From Pedobacter nutrimenti (GTDB lineage: Bacteria > Bacteroidota > Bacteroidia > Sphingobacteriales > Sphingobacteriaceae), in the NCBI RefSeq assembly GCF_003208655.1, contig NZ_QKLU01000001.1:558001-622000 (forward strand): a DNA stretch of 64,000 bases, read 5' to 3'. Both the position numbers and the translations under genes were made by a program. Below the pieces are notes generated by a model, which saw only the letters and a list, made by a program, of their open reading frames with translations, was not told where the DNA came from and did no database searches. Below, piece by piece: positions 1 to 8,881 of this stretch (position 1 is its first letter; the number at the start of each line of letters is the position of its first letter).

Positions 1-183
1 CGATCTAAAAAAATGGCTTTATTCTTCATTTATTTAATGTTTTTCGCAAAGATAGGATAATCATTTAATGGAGTTGGAAAGAATAAAATTAGAAATTTAA
101 TCAATTCCTAACCTTGAATATATAGTTGGATACATTTAATCTTCCTTAAAATCAATGCTCTAACTGATTTGTACCAAAATATG

Positions 184-214
184 TTGCAGGATATATTCAA
201 TAGTTCTATATTTG
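184..214 (+). promoter_or_regulatory. Promoter of tRNA-Lys copy 1
   Basis: TATATTTG at 207-214 matches the Bacteroidota -7 element TAnnTTTG exactly. A TTG at 184-186 lies 20 bases upstream, the spacing expected for the -33 element. Transcription should start about 40 bases before the tRNA. Confidence 0.75.
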
Positions 215-262
215 CACCACTTTAAACGGAAACGCTTAGAGTAAAAGTTCAAACAGAACAAT

Positions 263-335
263 GATTCCGTAGCTCAGCTGGTAGAGCATTACACTTTTAA
301 TGTAGTGGTCCTGGGTTCGAATCCCAGCGGGATCA
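263..335 (+). tRNA. tRNA-Lys (anticodon TTT), copy 1
   Basis: A complete 73-base cloverleaf. The acceptor arms GATTCCG and CGGGATC pair with one G-T wobble, the D arm is GCTC/GAGC, the anticodon loop CTTTTAA carries TTT, and the T arm is CTGGG/CCCAG with loop TTCGAAT. The discriminator is A335, and CCA follows in the genome at 336-338. The second copy at 44359-44431 has an identical body but lacks the encoded CCA. Confidence 0.95.
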
Positions 336-338
336 CCA

Positions 339-369
339 AAAGCCTCAGATTTCTCTGAGGCTTTCTTGT
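339..369 (+). terminator. Rho-independent terminator after tRNA-Lys
   Basis: Arms of 11 bases, AAAGCCTCAGA (339-349) and TCTGAGGCTTT (354-364), enclose a 4-base loop and are followed by a T-rich stretch. It directly abuts the tRNA 3' end. Confidence 0.8.
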
Positions 370-381
370 TTACAATAAAAC

Positions 382-462
382 GGATTCGAACAGAAGGGTC
401 GGCCAGTTTCGAAACTGGTTCTTGAGCAGGCTGAGTTTGGGTAAGAGTGAGCGAAAAATCCA
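382..462. repeat. Degenerate intergenic repeat, copy A
   Basis: This segment begins GGATTCGAACAGAAGGG and contains the perfect 16-bp palindrome CCAGTTTCGAAACTGG at 403-418. Related sequence occurs at 45276-45291 (14 identical bases, TTCGAACAGAAGGG) and at 48686-48745 (18 of 23 bases at the start, plus a later gggtaag-like block). Two of the three copies lie downstream of a tRNA-Lys. The nature of the repeat is unknown. Confidence 0.45.
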
Positions 463-484
463 ATGGGTTCTCCGAAAGACTTTT

Positions 485-991
485 TTATTTTAAATACTCA
501 TGATGAGCATAACTGATAACCCGAGTCATTTTCCATATTCCGTTTATTTCTCTCCAAATCATTGCAAACTTAGCCTCACTACTTAACTGTTCTTTTTTGC
601 CTTTTTCTGTGGCATAAAAACGATGTATACCTGTTTCTACTGCTCCATACCCTTTTATAGGACTGATTTCTAAACTGCCCGCTACAAGTTCTCTTCTAAC
701 TTTTCTATCTTTCTTAAAGGCTTCTTCAAAAGATCCTATATTCTGCATATAGTTTGTCAAACCACCCTGATCGTGAAAGAATTCCAAATCTTCAGAGAAT
801 AATTCTTTTAATGTTTCGAGTTTACGATTGTTAAATGCATCAAATAAAGCACTGTCGAGATGGGCGATCTTATTGTAAAGTTCGTTAGAATTAACAGATT
901 GTGGACTTTCCTGGCATTTTGCATTTACAGGTAAAAAACAAATGACTAGCAAAAATGCCATAATTGAAAAATTAAAGTTGATAGTTTTCAT
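485..991 (-). CDS. Secreted DUF4440 / SnoaL-like (NTF2-fold) protein
   Basis: This 168-residue protein has an N-terminal signal peptide (hydrophobic stretch about 8-24). Residues about 38-165 form a small alpha+beta domain typical of the DUF4440/NTF2-like family, recognisable by an early helix with LDSALFDAFNNRKLETL, an FHD segment in mid-domain and a final W-K-M-T-R-V-I strand. Family members are often periplasmic or extracytoplasmic and mostly lack a known substrate. The ATG at 991 sits two bases after the stop of a 48-codon ORF on the same strand, which suggests translational coupling. No enzymatic activity can be assigned. Confidence 0.75.
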   Translation of the reverse strand: MKTINFNFSIMAFLLVICFLPVNAKCQESPQSVNSNELYNKIAHLDSALFDAFNNRKLETLKELFSEDLEFFHDQGGLTNYMQNIGSFEEAFKKDRKVRRELVAGSLEISPIKGYGAVETGIHRFYATEKGKKEQLSSEAKFAMIWREINGIWKMTRVISYAHHEYLK

Positions 992-993
992 GC

Positions 994-1140
994 TTAAATT
1001 AAAAGGGCCGACGATAATGTCAGTGAATTATTAATTCCAAAGTCTGTGCCATGAGTAGAAATGAGTTCCAGGCTCCAACCTGAAGCTAATTCAATCTTCA
1101 TTGCATATATAATTCGTTCGTTATCGTACACAAAATGCAT
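994..1140 (-). CDS. Candidate small protein (48 aa) upstream of the DUF4440 gene
   Basis: An uninterrupted 48-codon frame runs from ATG at 1140 to TAA at 994-996. A purine-rich AAGGAGGAG (complement of 1152-1160) lies 11 bases before the ATG, an unusually good Shine-Dalgarno sequence for this phylum. The stop is two bases from the next gene's start. The product begins MHFVYDNERIIYAMKIELAS, with short alternating polar/hydrophobic stretches, and matches no family I recognise. It could be a real small gene, a leader peptide for the DUF4440 gene, or the tail of a decayed gene. Bases 1141-1410 show nothing else convincing. Confidence 0.35.
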   Translation of the reverse strand: MHFVYDNERIIYAMKIELASGWSLELISTHGTDFGINNSLTLSSALLI

Positions 1141-1410
1141 ATATATGAACACTCCTCCTTTATCCTTTTATTCCTCCTATCCAAGGAATGAAAACGTAAT
1201 TAAGGATCTTGTTCTAAGATAACGTTTACTCCTTTCAAGAATTTGAATTCGTATTTGTTCATCCTAACCAGACTCATTCTTGTCCCGAAAATTTTCAATT
1301 TTTTTGTTATCAAATAAAGAGAATAAATTAATAAAAATGAATCTACCATTATTATTGCATAATGTGCATCTTTGAAAAAGTCATTAATAACAAAGAAATT
1401 GGACAGTTAA

Positions 1411-1938
1411 ATGAGCATTTTTATAGAAACCAAGAGATTGTATTTTCGGGAAATACTTGAGGATGACGATCACAATATGTATGAGCTGGATGCTGATCCG
1501 GAAGTTCATAAGTACTTGGGAAAAAAACCTATTTCAAAAATTGAAGAGGCTAGAGAAGTTATAACCTTCATCAGGCAACAATATATTGAGAATGGCATTG
1601 GGCGTTTGGCCATAATTGAAAAAGATACAAATAATTTTGTGGGTTGGGGCGGATTAAAATTGATCAAAGAACTCACCAATAGCCATATTAATTACCATGA
1701 CCTTGGCTATAGGTTTATGAAAAAATATTGGGGCAAAGGTTATGCAACAGAATCTTCTTTGGCAGTGATTGATTATGCTTTTATGAGGTTAAAATTGCCC
1801 GTAATCTATGCAATTGCCGATGAAAATAATTTACAATCGCAAAAGGTCTTAGAAAAATGTGGTTTTAAAAAAAGAGATTTGTTTGATTATCAATCACAAC
1901 CTCATTATTGGCTCGACCTGGTCAACCCCGAAAGCTAG
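1411..1938 (+). CDS. GNAT family N-acetyltransferase (RimJ/RimL-like)
   Basis: A 175-residue protein of the Acetyltransf_3 type. It opens with IETKRLYFREILEDD, the typical ribosomal-protein/small-molecule acetyltransferase N-terminus. The acetyl-CoA pyrophosphate loop is visible at about 106-113 (KKYWGKGYA), followed by a late strand and the VLEKCGFKKR segment at about 147-156. The length is normal for the family. The substrate cannot be told. It stands alone, with 208 noncoding bases before the next gene. A weak CATCTTTG at 1367-1374 may be its -7 element. Confidence 0.85.
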   Translation: MSIFIETKRLYFREILEDDDHNMYELDADPEVHKYLGKKPISKIEEAREVITFIRQQYIENGIGRLAIIEKDTNNFVGWGGLKLIKELTNSHINYHDLGYRFMKKYWGKGYATESSLAVIDYAFMRLKLPVIYAIADENNLQSQKVLEKCGFKKRDLFDYQSQPHYWLDLVNPES

Positions 1939-2146
1939 GCAATAATCTCGTTTTTATTTACCTAAGGGATTGCAATATTCTAACAAAACAATTAAAAGAT
2001 AAACTTATTTAAGTTCCTCTACTATTAATTAGAAAAATACTTTAATCTGTATCTGTAGATTATTATGTGATTATCACAACAGAAAATCTGTGTATTTGAA
2101 AATTAATATCTTTCTTTGCATTTTTATGAATTTCAAATCATCTTAA

Positions 2147-3253
2147 ATGCTGGCGGAGAATTTACAGAAGTTTATCGTTTCTTTATTATATGGTAGTTTG
2201 GTGCTCCAGTCCTTCATTGTGTTGGTCAATCCAATGAATGTAAATAAAAAAGCGAATCTCTATTTTGGTTTATTTTTGTTTTTTTGGTCAGGTTACTGGA
2301 TTTTAGACGTCCTTTTATTATGTGATCTGCAGGCAGGAGAAGCTTTTAAGAATGTCATTTATCTCTTACAGATTTTCACCCCCATACTTTTATATTTTAG
2401 TGTGATTTTTTTTATCAATCCAAATTACACATACAAAAGGTATAACTTATTTTGTTTAGTTATTCCTATTATTTACGCTTTATTTCTGTTTAATTCCAAA
2501 GAAAACAAGCTGTATTATACAGTAGCGATGTTTATTGATGTTTCTCACAACCTATTGTACCTCGTCATTTTGTATTTCAAGATAAAACATCATCAAAGTA
2601 GAATTCAGATTATATCTTCAAATACAGACCATGTTAATCTTCAGTGGCTGGTTAAGTTTATTATACTTATGTTAATCACTTTAAGCATTACTGTTGGATA
2701 TGAGCTTTATAACATTTTTATCTATAAAAAACATGAGCATTTGTGGATGGATATGTTATTCTTAGGCATGGTATATATGACTTCTTATTATTCTTTAAGA
2801 CAAAAAGAAATTTATCCGATTGATGAGCATCAAAGGAAAGAACTTTTGGCTTTTGAACTGGAGGATCCTGCAGAATTGGATAAGAAAAAACTCATTTCTG
2901 ATGAGGAATTTGAAATTGCCAGACAAAGGTTGCTACTGGTGATGGATACAGAAAAACCTTATCTGGATGGAGAACTTAATCTGATCAGGCTTGCTCAGTT
3001 GATGCAGATGAGTTCACACCAGTTATCTTATCTGATCAATAAAGGTTTTAATGAAAATTTTTTTAGTTTCATTAATAATTATAGGGTACAACGTGCAAAA
3101 GAGCTTCTATTGAGTGAACGGAATCATAAGCTCAATCTGTTAGGAATTGCTTATGAGTCGGGATTTAACTCAAAGACTTCGTTCAATACCATTTTTAAAA
3201 AATCAACCCATCAGACCCCTTCTGAGTTTCGGAAAAAAAGTTCGGATTTATAA
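2147..3253 (+). CDS. Membrane-anchored AraC-type transcriptional regulator
   Basis: This 368-residue protein has about seven hydrophobic segments in its first 220 residues. A linker follows (about 220-260), then a C-terminal AraC/XylS double helix-turn-helix (about 262-366). Recognition features include LAQLMQMSSHQLSYLINKGF and the second HTH IAYESGFNSKTSFNTIFKK. The same architecture occurs in the protein at 48895-50034. Family knowledge says the membrane part probably senses a signal while the C-terminus binds DNA. Neither signal nor target is evident from the neighbours. The ATG has no strong Shine-Dalgarno sequence. Confidence 0.85.
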   Translation: MLAENLQKFIVSLLYGSLVLQSFIVLVNPMNVNKKANLYFGLFLFFWSGYWILDVLLLCDLQAGEAFKNVIYLLQIFTPILLYFSVIFFINPNYTYKRYNLFCLVIPIIYALFLFNSKENKLYYTVAMFIDVSHNLLYLVILYFKIKHHQSRIQIISSNTDHVNLQWLVKFIILMLITLSITVGYELYNIFIYKKHEHLWMDMLFLGMVYMTSYYSLRQKEIYPIDEHQRKELLAFELEDPAELDKKKLISDEEFEIARQRLLLVMDTEKPYLDGELNLIRLAQLMQMSSHQLSYLINKGFNENFFSFINNYRVQRAKELLLSERNHKLNLLGIAYESGFNSKTSFNTIFKKSTHQTPSEFRKKSSDL

Positions 3254-3418
3254 TTTCGTTGATCTGTTTTTTTTAAGTGCTTGATTTTTAACCGAAAAAT
3301 AGCTCTGTAAAATTGTGTTCGGTTCTATAATGTTGAACTTTTAGATGATACCCACTTGATACTTTTGGATTAAGTTCAATCCAGATTCTTTTATTTAATG
3401 CCAAATTGAAATAAGATC

Positions 3419-4573
3419 ATGTATCTACGTAAGGTAACAAACAAGGAACAAGCAGCACTGTTTCTAGACTTTCCAAAGCAACTCCATCAGACGAATCCCA
3501 ATTACATTCAGCCCCTTGACAAAGATGTGGAAGCCATTTTTGACGAAAACAAAAATAAATGTTTTCTGCATGGTAAATGTACCCGATGGTTACTCTTTAA
3601 TGATAAGCAACAAGTCATCGGTAGAATAGCCGCTTTTGTTAATTATGAATATTTACAAGCGCAACCAACAGGTGGTATAGGCTTTTTTGAATGCATTGAT
3701 AGCGAAAGGGCTGCACATTATATGTTTGATTATTGTAGGTTCTGGTTAATGCAACAGGGTATTGAGGCAATGGACGGACCAATTAATTTTGGAGAACGGA
3801 TGAACTGGTGGGGACTTCTGCTTGAAGGTTTTCATTCCCCTTTATATGGAATGAATTACAATCCACCTTACTACAAAAGGCTTTTTGAAAGTTACGGATT
3901 TCAAGTATATTTTTATCAGGATTGTTATAGTTTAAGTCTGCGAGAAGAATTACCGGATAAATTTTATAAAATTCGGGATAGAATTAAATCCAACGATTCT
4001 TATAAAGTCATTCCCTTTTGCAAAAAGGACCTTGTCGAATTTGCTCAAGACTTCACGTACATTTACAATAAATCCTGGCAAAACCATGGTGAAGGTAAAT
4101 CAATCAAAGAAAAAGAAGCTGTTAAATTGTTCAAGGCAATGAAAGATGTGCTTGACGAAAAAACCATTTGGTTTACCTATCATGAAGGAAATCCAATCGC
4201 CTGCTGGTTAAATCTTCCTGACTTAAACGCTCATTTTAAATCTTTAAAGGGGAAATTTGGTCCGCTTGAGATGTTAAAGTTTTTATGGCAGCGAAAATTC
4301 AGTCCTACAAGAAAATTGGTTGGCGTGCTATTTGGAGTTGTGCCTGAATATCAGAATAAAGGGATCGAAGCTTTTATGATTGTTAATGCGCTGGAAACCA
4401 TTAAATCTAAAACTCAATACAATAATTATGAAATGCAATGGGTTGGCGACTTTAACCCCAAAATGGTCAATTTTGCTTTAAACATGGGGGCACAAAGAAC
4501 CCGTCAACTGGCAACTTATCGTTATTTGTTCGACGACACCAGGTCTTTCTATAAACACCCAACGATTAGCTAA
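3419..4573 (+). CDS. GNAT-fold hypothetical protein, N-acyltransferase-like
   Basis: This 384-residue cytoplasmic protein has no signal peptide. Its overall pattern matches a conserved bacterial family with an acyl-CoA N-acyltransferase fold, resembling YghO-type proteins. The N-terminal part carries WLLFNDKQQVIGRIAAFVN and MDGPINFGERMNWWGLL. The C-terminal part carries VLFGVVPEYQNKGIEAFMI, which resembles the acetyl-CoA-binding motif (Q-N-K-G-I). The function is unknown in the family. It is transcribed alone and is convergent with the HAD gene downstream. Confidence 0.65.
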   Translation: MYLRKVTNKEQAALFLDFPKQLHQTNPNYIQPLDKDVEAIFDENKNKCFLHGKCTRWLLFNDKQQVIGRIAAFVNYEYLQAQPTGGIGFFECIDSERAAHYMFDYCRFWLMQQGIEAMDGPINFGERMNWWGLLLEGFHSPLYGMNYNPPYYKRLFESYGFQVYFYQDCYSLSLREELPDKFYKIRDRIKSNDSYKVIPFCKKDLVEFAQDFTYIYNKSWQNHGEGKSIKEKEAVKLFKAMKDVLDEKTIWFTYHEGNPIACWLNLPDLNAHFKSLKGKFGPLEMLKFLWQRKFSPTRKLVGVLFGVVPEYQNKGIEAFMIVNALETIKSKTQYNNYEMQWVGDFNPKMVNFALNMGAQRTRQLATYRYLFDDTRSFYKHPTIS

Positions 4574-4694
4574 GCAAAAGCTCATTACTTTTTATGGAAT
4601 ATCATTAAGCATCAGTAAACTGTTTATTATACTCTTTATAAGTTTTGCTATTGCGGTTGATTCTGGTTTATATCTCTGAAATCAATAACAGCTT

Positions 4695-5390
4695 CTACTT
4701 ATTCAGGAAATTTAAAATATCTGTTAGGGTATCTAGTTGCATAAAATTTGGATGATCTAAAGAATGTTCATGTTTTTCATGCGTCCATAAGGTATGATAC
4801 GGGATGTGTGCAGCATACCCATTAAGATCTAAAACAGGTATAATATCCGACTTAATTGAGTTTCCCAACATTAAAAAATGTTCAGCTTTACAATCCAAGT
4901 GCTTCAGTAATTTTTGATAATCTGCCATTTGTTTATCGCTCATGATCTCTATATGATGAAAATATTTCATCAAACCGGATTTTTTCAATTTACGCTCTTG
5001 ATCCAATAAGTCACCTTTAGTTGCAACCACCAACCGGTATTTTCCTTGTAATTTATTTAATACTTCTTCCACCCCATCCAGAAGATTTATTGGTTTTTGA
5101 AGTAGTTCTTTACCCATTTGGATAATCTGTTCTATTAATCTCAAACTGGCAGTTCCGTCCGAGATGCGATAAGCGGTCTCTATCATACAAAGCACAAATC
5201 CTTTTATACCATAACCATACAATTGAAGATTGGTCATTTCTGTCTGAAACAACTCTTGAGAAATAGAATGAACTGGCAGGAAATCTTCCATTAAAGCACA
5301 AAACTTGAGTTCTGCTTCCTGAAAATAAGGCTCGTTCTCCCAAAGGGTATCATCTGCATCAAATGCGATAACTTTTATCTGTTCTTTCAT
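4695..5390 (-). CDS. HAD-superfamily hydrolase
   Basis: A 231-residue protein. Motif I is AFDADDTLW, with nucleophile Asp11 and acid Asp13. Motif II is VVATKGD (about 119-125, the S/T-type residue being T), and motif III contains K152. The acidic motif IV lies around GNSIKSDI (176-183). A helical cap occupies about 20-95, as in phosphatase/phosphoglycolate-like subfamily members. The substrate is undetermined. The gene is divergent from the Crp/Fnr regulator, with about 80 bases between the start codons. Confidence 0.85.
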   Translation of the reverse strand: MKEQIKVIAFDADDTLWENEPYFQEAELKFCALMEDFLPVHSISQELFQTEMTNLQLYGYGIKGFVLCMIETAYRISDGTASLRLIEQIIQMGKELLQKPINLLDGVEEVLNKLQGKYRLVVATKGDLLDQERKLKKSGLMKYFHHIEIMSDKQMADYQKLLKHLDCKAEHFLMLGNSIKSDIIPVLDLNGYAAHIPYHTLWTHEKHEHSLDHPNFMQLDTLTDILNFLNK

Positions 5391-5443
5391 TGCTAATTCG
5401 TAAATTTAATTGCAAAGATTCTTTATATTTTTTTTTATTAAAA

Positions 5444-5455
5444 GGACATTTGTCC
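5444..5455. promoter_or_regulatory. Palindrome GGACATTTGTCC upstream of the Crp/Fnr gene
   Basis: Perfect 5-bp arms GGACA/TGTCC around TT, 15 bases before the ATG at 5470 and between two divergent genes. The position suits an autoregulatory operator, but the match to a known Crp/Fnr site is not established. Confidence 0.35.
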
Positions 5456-5469
5456 CTGATTACAGAAAT

Positions 5470-6033
5470 ATGCTAAGAACCAATTTACCTTTTTTATCCT
5501 ACATTGAGGAGCTCTACCAAAACCAAACCAATGATAGGCATATTACCCTAAGAACTTTCAGTCCCGGAGATTTACTTCTCAAACAGGGAGAACTTCCATT
5601 TAAGTTGTTTATTCTTAAATCGGGAATCGTTAAATGCTACTTTTATGAAGAAAATGCTAAAGGTTTTATCAATGAGTTTTTAAGTGATGGTGAAATAACC
5701 GGTGAACTGGAAACCATTAGAGGAATTCCTTGTTTATGTAATATCGAGGCTATTTCAGACGTACAGGCATTCGCTATTGATGCCTCAATATTTAATCTTT
5801 TGTTAGAAAAGGATACTAATTTGAATAAGTTGCTACTTCTTACACTGACTGACCGCATTATCAATACGAGTAGAAAGGCCTCTATTCAACAGTTGTATAA
5901 AACGGAGCATGGTTTAAAAAAAGTATTGGATCTTCAATCTCAGTATGGCGTAAATATTTCAAAAGAAGATCTAGCTGATTATTTAGGTGTAACCCTTAGG
6001 AGCTTAAACCGTCTGCTGAAAGATCTAAAATAA
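5470..6033 (+). CDS. Crp/Fnr family transcriptional regulator
   Basis: From the ATG at 5470 the protein is 187 residues. An upstream TTG could extend it, but the ATG gives the usual family N-terminus. The cyclic-nucleotide-binding-like beta-barrel spans about 20-125 (TFSPGDLLLKQGELPFKLFILKSGIVK). The C-terminal winged helix-turn-helix includes SKEDLADYLGVTLRSLNRLLKDL. It is shorter than classical Crp, as is common in Bacteroidota. No Fnr-type cysteine cluster is visible. It may control itself through the nearby palindrome and perhaps the VOC gene downstream. Confidence 0.85.
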   Translation: MLRTNLPFLSYIEELYQNQTNDRHITLRTFSPGDLLLKQGELPFKLFILKSGIVKCYFYEENAKGFINEFLSDGEITGELETIRGIPCLCNIEAISDVQAFAIDASIFNLLLEKDTNLNKLLLLTLTDRIINTSRKASIQQLYKTEHGLKKVLDLQSQYGVNISKEDLADYLGVTLRSLNRLLKDLK

Positions 6034-6096
6034 GGGTGGCCAGATCGCACCCTAAATATGTCCTAAATCCCCCAGATTTAAATAAAAGATTAAGTT

Positions 6097-6104
6097 TATT
6101 TTTG
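6097..6104 (+). promoter_or_regulatory. Likely -7 promoter element for the VOC gene
   Basis: TATTTTTG matches TAnnTTTG and lies 60 bases before the VOC start. The -33 region (TTTA around 6077-6080) is weak. Confidence 0.5.
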
Positions 6105-6163
6105 AGTTAAGGAGATGATGAAAACTTGATTATCATAAATGATTAATATATAAATTTAAAACT

Positions 6164-6586
6164 ATGGCAGAAGTAAATCCTTATTTAACCTTCTTAGACA
6201 ATTGTGAAGAAGCCTTCAATTTTTACAAATCTGTTTTCAACAGAGAATTTTTAACCCTTATGCATTTTGGGGATAATCCAGCAGAATATCAACCACCTGC
6301 TAATGAAAGTCATAAAGTTATGCATGTGGCATTGCCCATTGGAAAGAATACCATCCTTATGGGCAGCGATACACCAAATGGGACGGGTATTGTTACCGTT
6401 GGTAATAATTTTAGTGTCGCTATTCAGGCGGAAAGTGAAGAAGAAGCCAGTCACGTATTTAACGGATTATCTGCTGGTGGTCAGATAACGATGCCGCTTG
6501 GGAAAACTTTCTGGGCAGAATCATTTGGAATGTTTACTGACAAGTTTGGCATTAACTGGATAGTCAATTTTGCTCCCAACACATAA
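6164..6586 (+). CDS. VOC family protein, PhnB/3-demethylubiquinone-methyltransferase-like
   Basis: This 140-residue protein contains paired beta-alpha-beta-beta-beta modules of the vicinal oxygen chelate fold. NPYLTFLDNCEEAFNFYKSVF at the N-terminus and the C-terminal FWAESFGMFTDKFGINWIVNF are hallmarks of the PhnB-like subfamily. Annotations as a methyltransferase in this family are historical. The true activity is unknown. It follows the Crp/Fnr gene in the same direction but probably has its own promoter, and it ends before a strong bidirectional terminator. Confidence 0.8.
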   Translation: MAEVNPYLTFLDNCEEAFNFYKSVFNREFLTLMHFGDNPAEYQPPANESHKVMHVALPIGKNTILMGSDTPNGTGIVTVGNNFSVAIQAESEEEASHVFNGLSAGGQITMPLGKTFWAESFGMFTDKFGINWIVNFAPNT

Positions 6587-6642
6587 ATAAAAAGCTCGCT
6601 TAACAAACACAAACAATCCGGGCATACGGCCCTCCCCTCTAA

Positions 6643-6678
6643 AAACAGACCGCTGAAATAGATCTCAGCGGTCTGTTT
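6643..6678. terminator. Bidirectional terminator
   Basis: Perfect 14-base arms, AAACAGACCGCTGA (6643-6656) and TCAGCGGTCTGTTT (6665-6678), with an 8-base loop. A/T-rich flanks on both sides suit the convergent VOC gene and the PUL lipoprotein gene. Confidence 0.85.
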
Positions 6679-6696
6679 AATTTAAAAAGTGGACAC

Positions 6697-7707
6697 TTAT
6701 TTTATGGCGTTAATTTCGGCGAAACCATTATAACCCGACCCCATTCCACCGTTTAAAATGAATTTAACATACCGACAGGTGACTGGACCATAAAAGTTGA
6801 TGTTCCGGTAATCTGGTGCATTCGCCGAGGAACTGGATAATACTGCATCTGTAGTGTAAGCACCCTGGCTTACCCAGTTTTGATTGTCCGTACTGGTTAA
6901 TACTTCTATTTTAGTTGCATTATAGCTTGTACCAAAAGCATACGTCGGGGCCAGAATAAATCCTTTCACAGCATTTACAGCAGACATGTCTAGGACAATA
7001 TTATTGTCAGCGCCACCCGCAAACCAATAAGTATTATTTTTTCCGTCCAGAACATTTATTGCAGGATAGGATGAAGAATAAGGTGTGCTGGCCGATATGA
7101 TACTCCACGAAGGGTTAGTTCTATCTATTAGCGTACCGGCAGGAGTGGTTTTTTTGGACAGGTCTATATTGGTGTATTTACTGGCTGCCTTTATAAAAAC
7201 TGTTCGGTAGCTGGAACTAGCTTGCACCCCTTTATCCTTACTGGAAACCTCTTTAACGGATAAAGGCAGAATATAGCCGTTCAGGTCATTTAGCTTAAGC
7301 CTGTCCAGCAACTGAATTTTTAGGGAGTCTGCAGAAACCACTTCACCAGCCTTGATGTTCAGCTGCGCCGGTCCGATAATTTTATAATTAGCCGCTGGTA
7401 AAATTACAAAATTAGATTTGTTGTTTTGATTGTATATTGCCAACTGGGATTCATCAACGCCCACACTGACCATGACGTCAGCAGATGTTTCTCTGGTCAG
7501 ATAAGCAGCAAGCCGGGCCACCGAATCTCCGGATAAAGAAACCGGTGTTCTGATAAAAGCAATATCTGCCTGATGTACTGAAGGTCCGTCGGATTTTATA
7601 AAAGCCAAAAGCTCTTTTGAATTCATATTATTATCTTTTTTACAGGCAAATAGCAGACAACTGCACATTACGGTGAAAAAGAGCATATAAGGATTAACTT
7701 TTTTCAT
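6697..7707 (-). CDS. PUL lipoprotein with DUF1735 and F5/8 type C (discoidin) domains
   Basis: Taking the ATG at 7707 (an upstream TTG would add nine residues without a signal function), the product is 336 residues. It has a lipoprotein signal ending LLFAC, with acidic/basic residues after the Cys. A DUF1735 immunoglobulin-like domain spans about 40-160, and a C-terminal discoidin-like carbohydrate-binding domain spans about 195-336 (PAINVLDGKNNTYWF, CRYVKFILNGG). It is the last gene of the sigma/FecR-controlled PUL. Related DUF1735 lipoproteins in Bacteroides GH18 loci bind host glycans at the surface, so a glycan-binding role is inferred. Confidence 0.8.
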   Translation of the reverse strand: MKKVNPYMLFFTVMCSCLLFACKKDNNMNSKELLAFIKSDGPSVHQADIAFIRTPVSLSGDSVARLAAYLTRETSADVMVSVGVDESQLAIYNQNNKSNFVILPAANYKIIGPAQLNIKAGEVVSADSLKIQLLDRLKLNDLNGYILPLSVKEVSSKDKGVQASSSYRTVFIKAASKYTNIDLSKKTTPAGTLIDRTNPSWSIISASTPYSSSYPAINVLDGKNNTYWFAGGADNNIVLDMSAVNAVKGFILAPTYAFGTSYNATKIEVLTSTDNQNWVSQGAYTTDAVLSSSSANAPDYRNINFYGPVTCRYVKFILNGGMGSGYNGFAEINAIK

Positions 7708-7734
7708 ATTGAATTGGATTTGAACAGTTTTCAA

Positions 7735-8853
7735 TTATTCACATTTAACATTGGGTACCCAGGTCACCGTGGAGCTGGCCGTCGCATTTCTGCCATGGCC
7801 ACTTAAGTCGGTCGCGACTTTTCCAGTACCTTCATTGAATTTCCAGTAAGCTTCCAGACCTGCACTTTTTGGATCGATGCCACACATACCGTTTAAAATT
7901 TCTGTTTGTGATAAGGCTTTGGACCATATCCTACATTCGCTGATCAGGCCATTCAAAAGCCTTCCGTTAGCTGATCTTCCAATAAAGAAATCGCCATTGG
8001 TAAGGTCTACCTTGCGTGACGCATTCAAACTGGCAGACTGGACCCCGTTAACATATATTTTTATAGAGGATCCGTCAAATACCAGGGCAAGATGGTACCA
8101 GGTGTTTACCCCAAATTCATTGGGTACGGTTAATGGGGTTCCTCCTCCTGCCAGCTGGAGTTGATTTGGTTTAATGGTAACATCTCCAAACCTCAGCAAA
8201 AAGTTTTCTTCGATTCCCATTACTGAACTAATAAAAGGGTTTGAAGATTGAAAACTGTTGACCAGCACCCTTGCCTCCATAGAAACGACACTCATACTTT
8301 TTAAGGAGGCATTATTGACAGAAAAATCTGCTTTAAAGTAATTGCCCACCAGGCTAGCTACTGTTGCCCTGATGACCGGTTTTACAATGATGTAAATGGT
8401 CCTGGAAGATTCCAATACATTCAAGTCTCCTGTATTGGTTGAAATGGTTACCGGCATCATATAAGCAGAACCCTCTTTAAAATCTTTAACAGAGGTTACG
8501 CTAAAAGTTATTGCGTTCGAAACATTTGAACCGGCTTTGATGCTCACCTCTGCTGAAGATAAAGCATAACTACCTTCCGGAACTGCAAGATAATGTTTGC
8601 CATAAGTTTTATTATACTGTTCTACCAGGTCAGGAGCAGTTCTTAAACTTGCACTGATGGCTTGGCTTACCTGACCAGAAGCGGTAACGCTTACTGCAAT
8701 ACTTGCAAGTGTGCCGTTATCTACGGATAAAGTAACGGCTGGATTCACCTCTGTCCCGGTAATATAAAGGGCATCTTTGAATTTGTCTTTTTTACAAGAA
8801 CTAAATCCGGCTACTGTAAACAGGAGCCCAATAAATAAATATTTTGCTTTCAT
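7735..8853 (-). CDS. PUL lipoprotein with DUF1735 and LamG (concanavalin-like) domains
   Basis: This 372-residue lipoprotein (signal ending GFSSC) has an N-terminal DUF1735 domain (about 35-135). Its C-terminal LamG/laminin-G jellyroll (about 165-370) is marked by NTWYHLALVFDGSSIKIYVNG and AYWKFNEGTGKVATDLSGHG. LamG domains bind carbohydrate, so surface glycan capture is the likely role. It lies 28 bases after the GH18 gene and 27 before the second DUF1735 lipoprotein, in one operon. No catalytic motif is seen. Confidence 0.8.
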   Translation of the reverse strand: MKAKYLFIGLLFTVAGFSSCKKDKFKDALYITGTEVNPAVTLSVDNGTLASIAVSVTASGQVSQAISASLRTAPDLVEQYNKTYGKHYLAVPEGSYALSSAEVSIKAGSNVSNAITFSVTSVKDFKEGSAYMMPVTISTNTGDLNVLESSRTIYIIVKPVIRATVASLVGNYFKADFSVNNASLKSMSVVSMEARVLVNSFQSSNPFISSVMGIEENFLLRFGDVTIKPNQLQLAGGGTPLTVPNEFGVNTWYHLALVFDGSSIKIYVNGVQSASLNASRKVDLTNGDFFIGRSANGRLLNGLISECRIWSKALSQTEILNGMCGIDPKSAGLEAYWKFNEGTGKVATDLSGHGRNATASSTVTWVPNVKCE

Positions 8854-8881
8854 TTTAATATGATTTGTTAAAACAGATGAA

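Noticed and set aside
236..463. 75-codon frame on the minus strand over the tRNA-Lys region
   Set aside because: It runs antisense through the tRNA, and its middle is simply the reverse reading of the tRNA. Such frames are artefacts.
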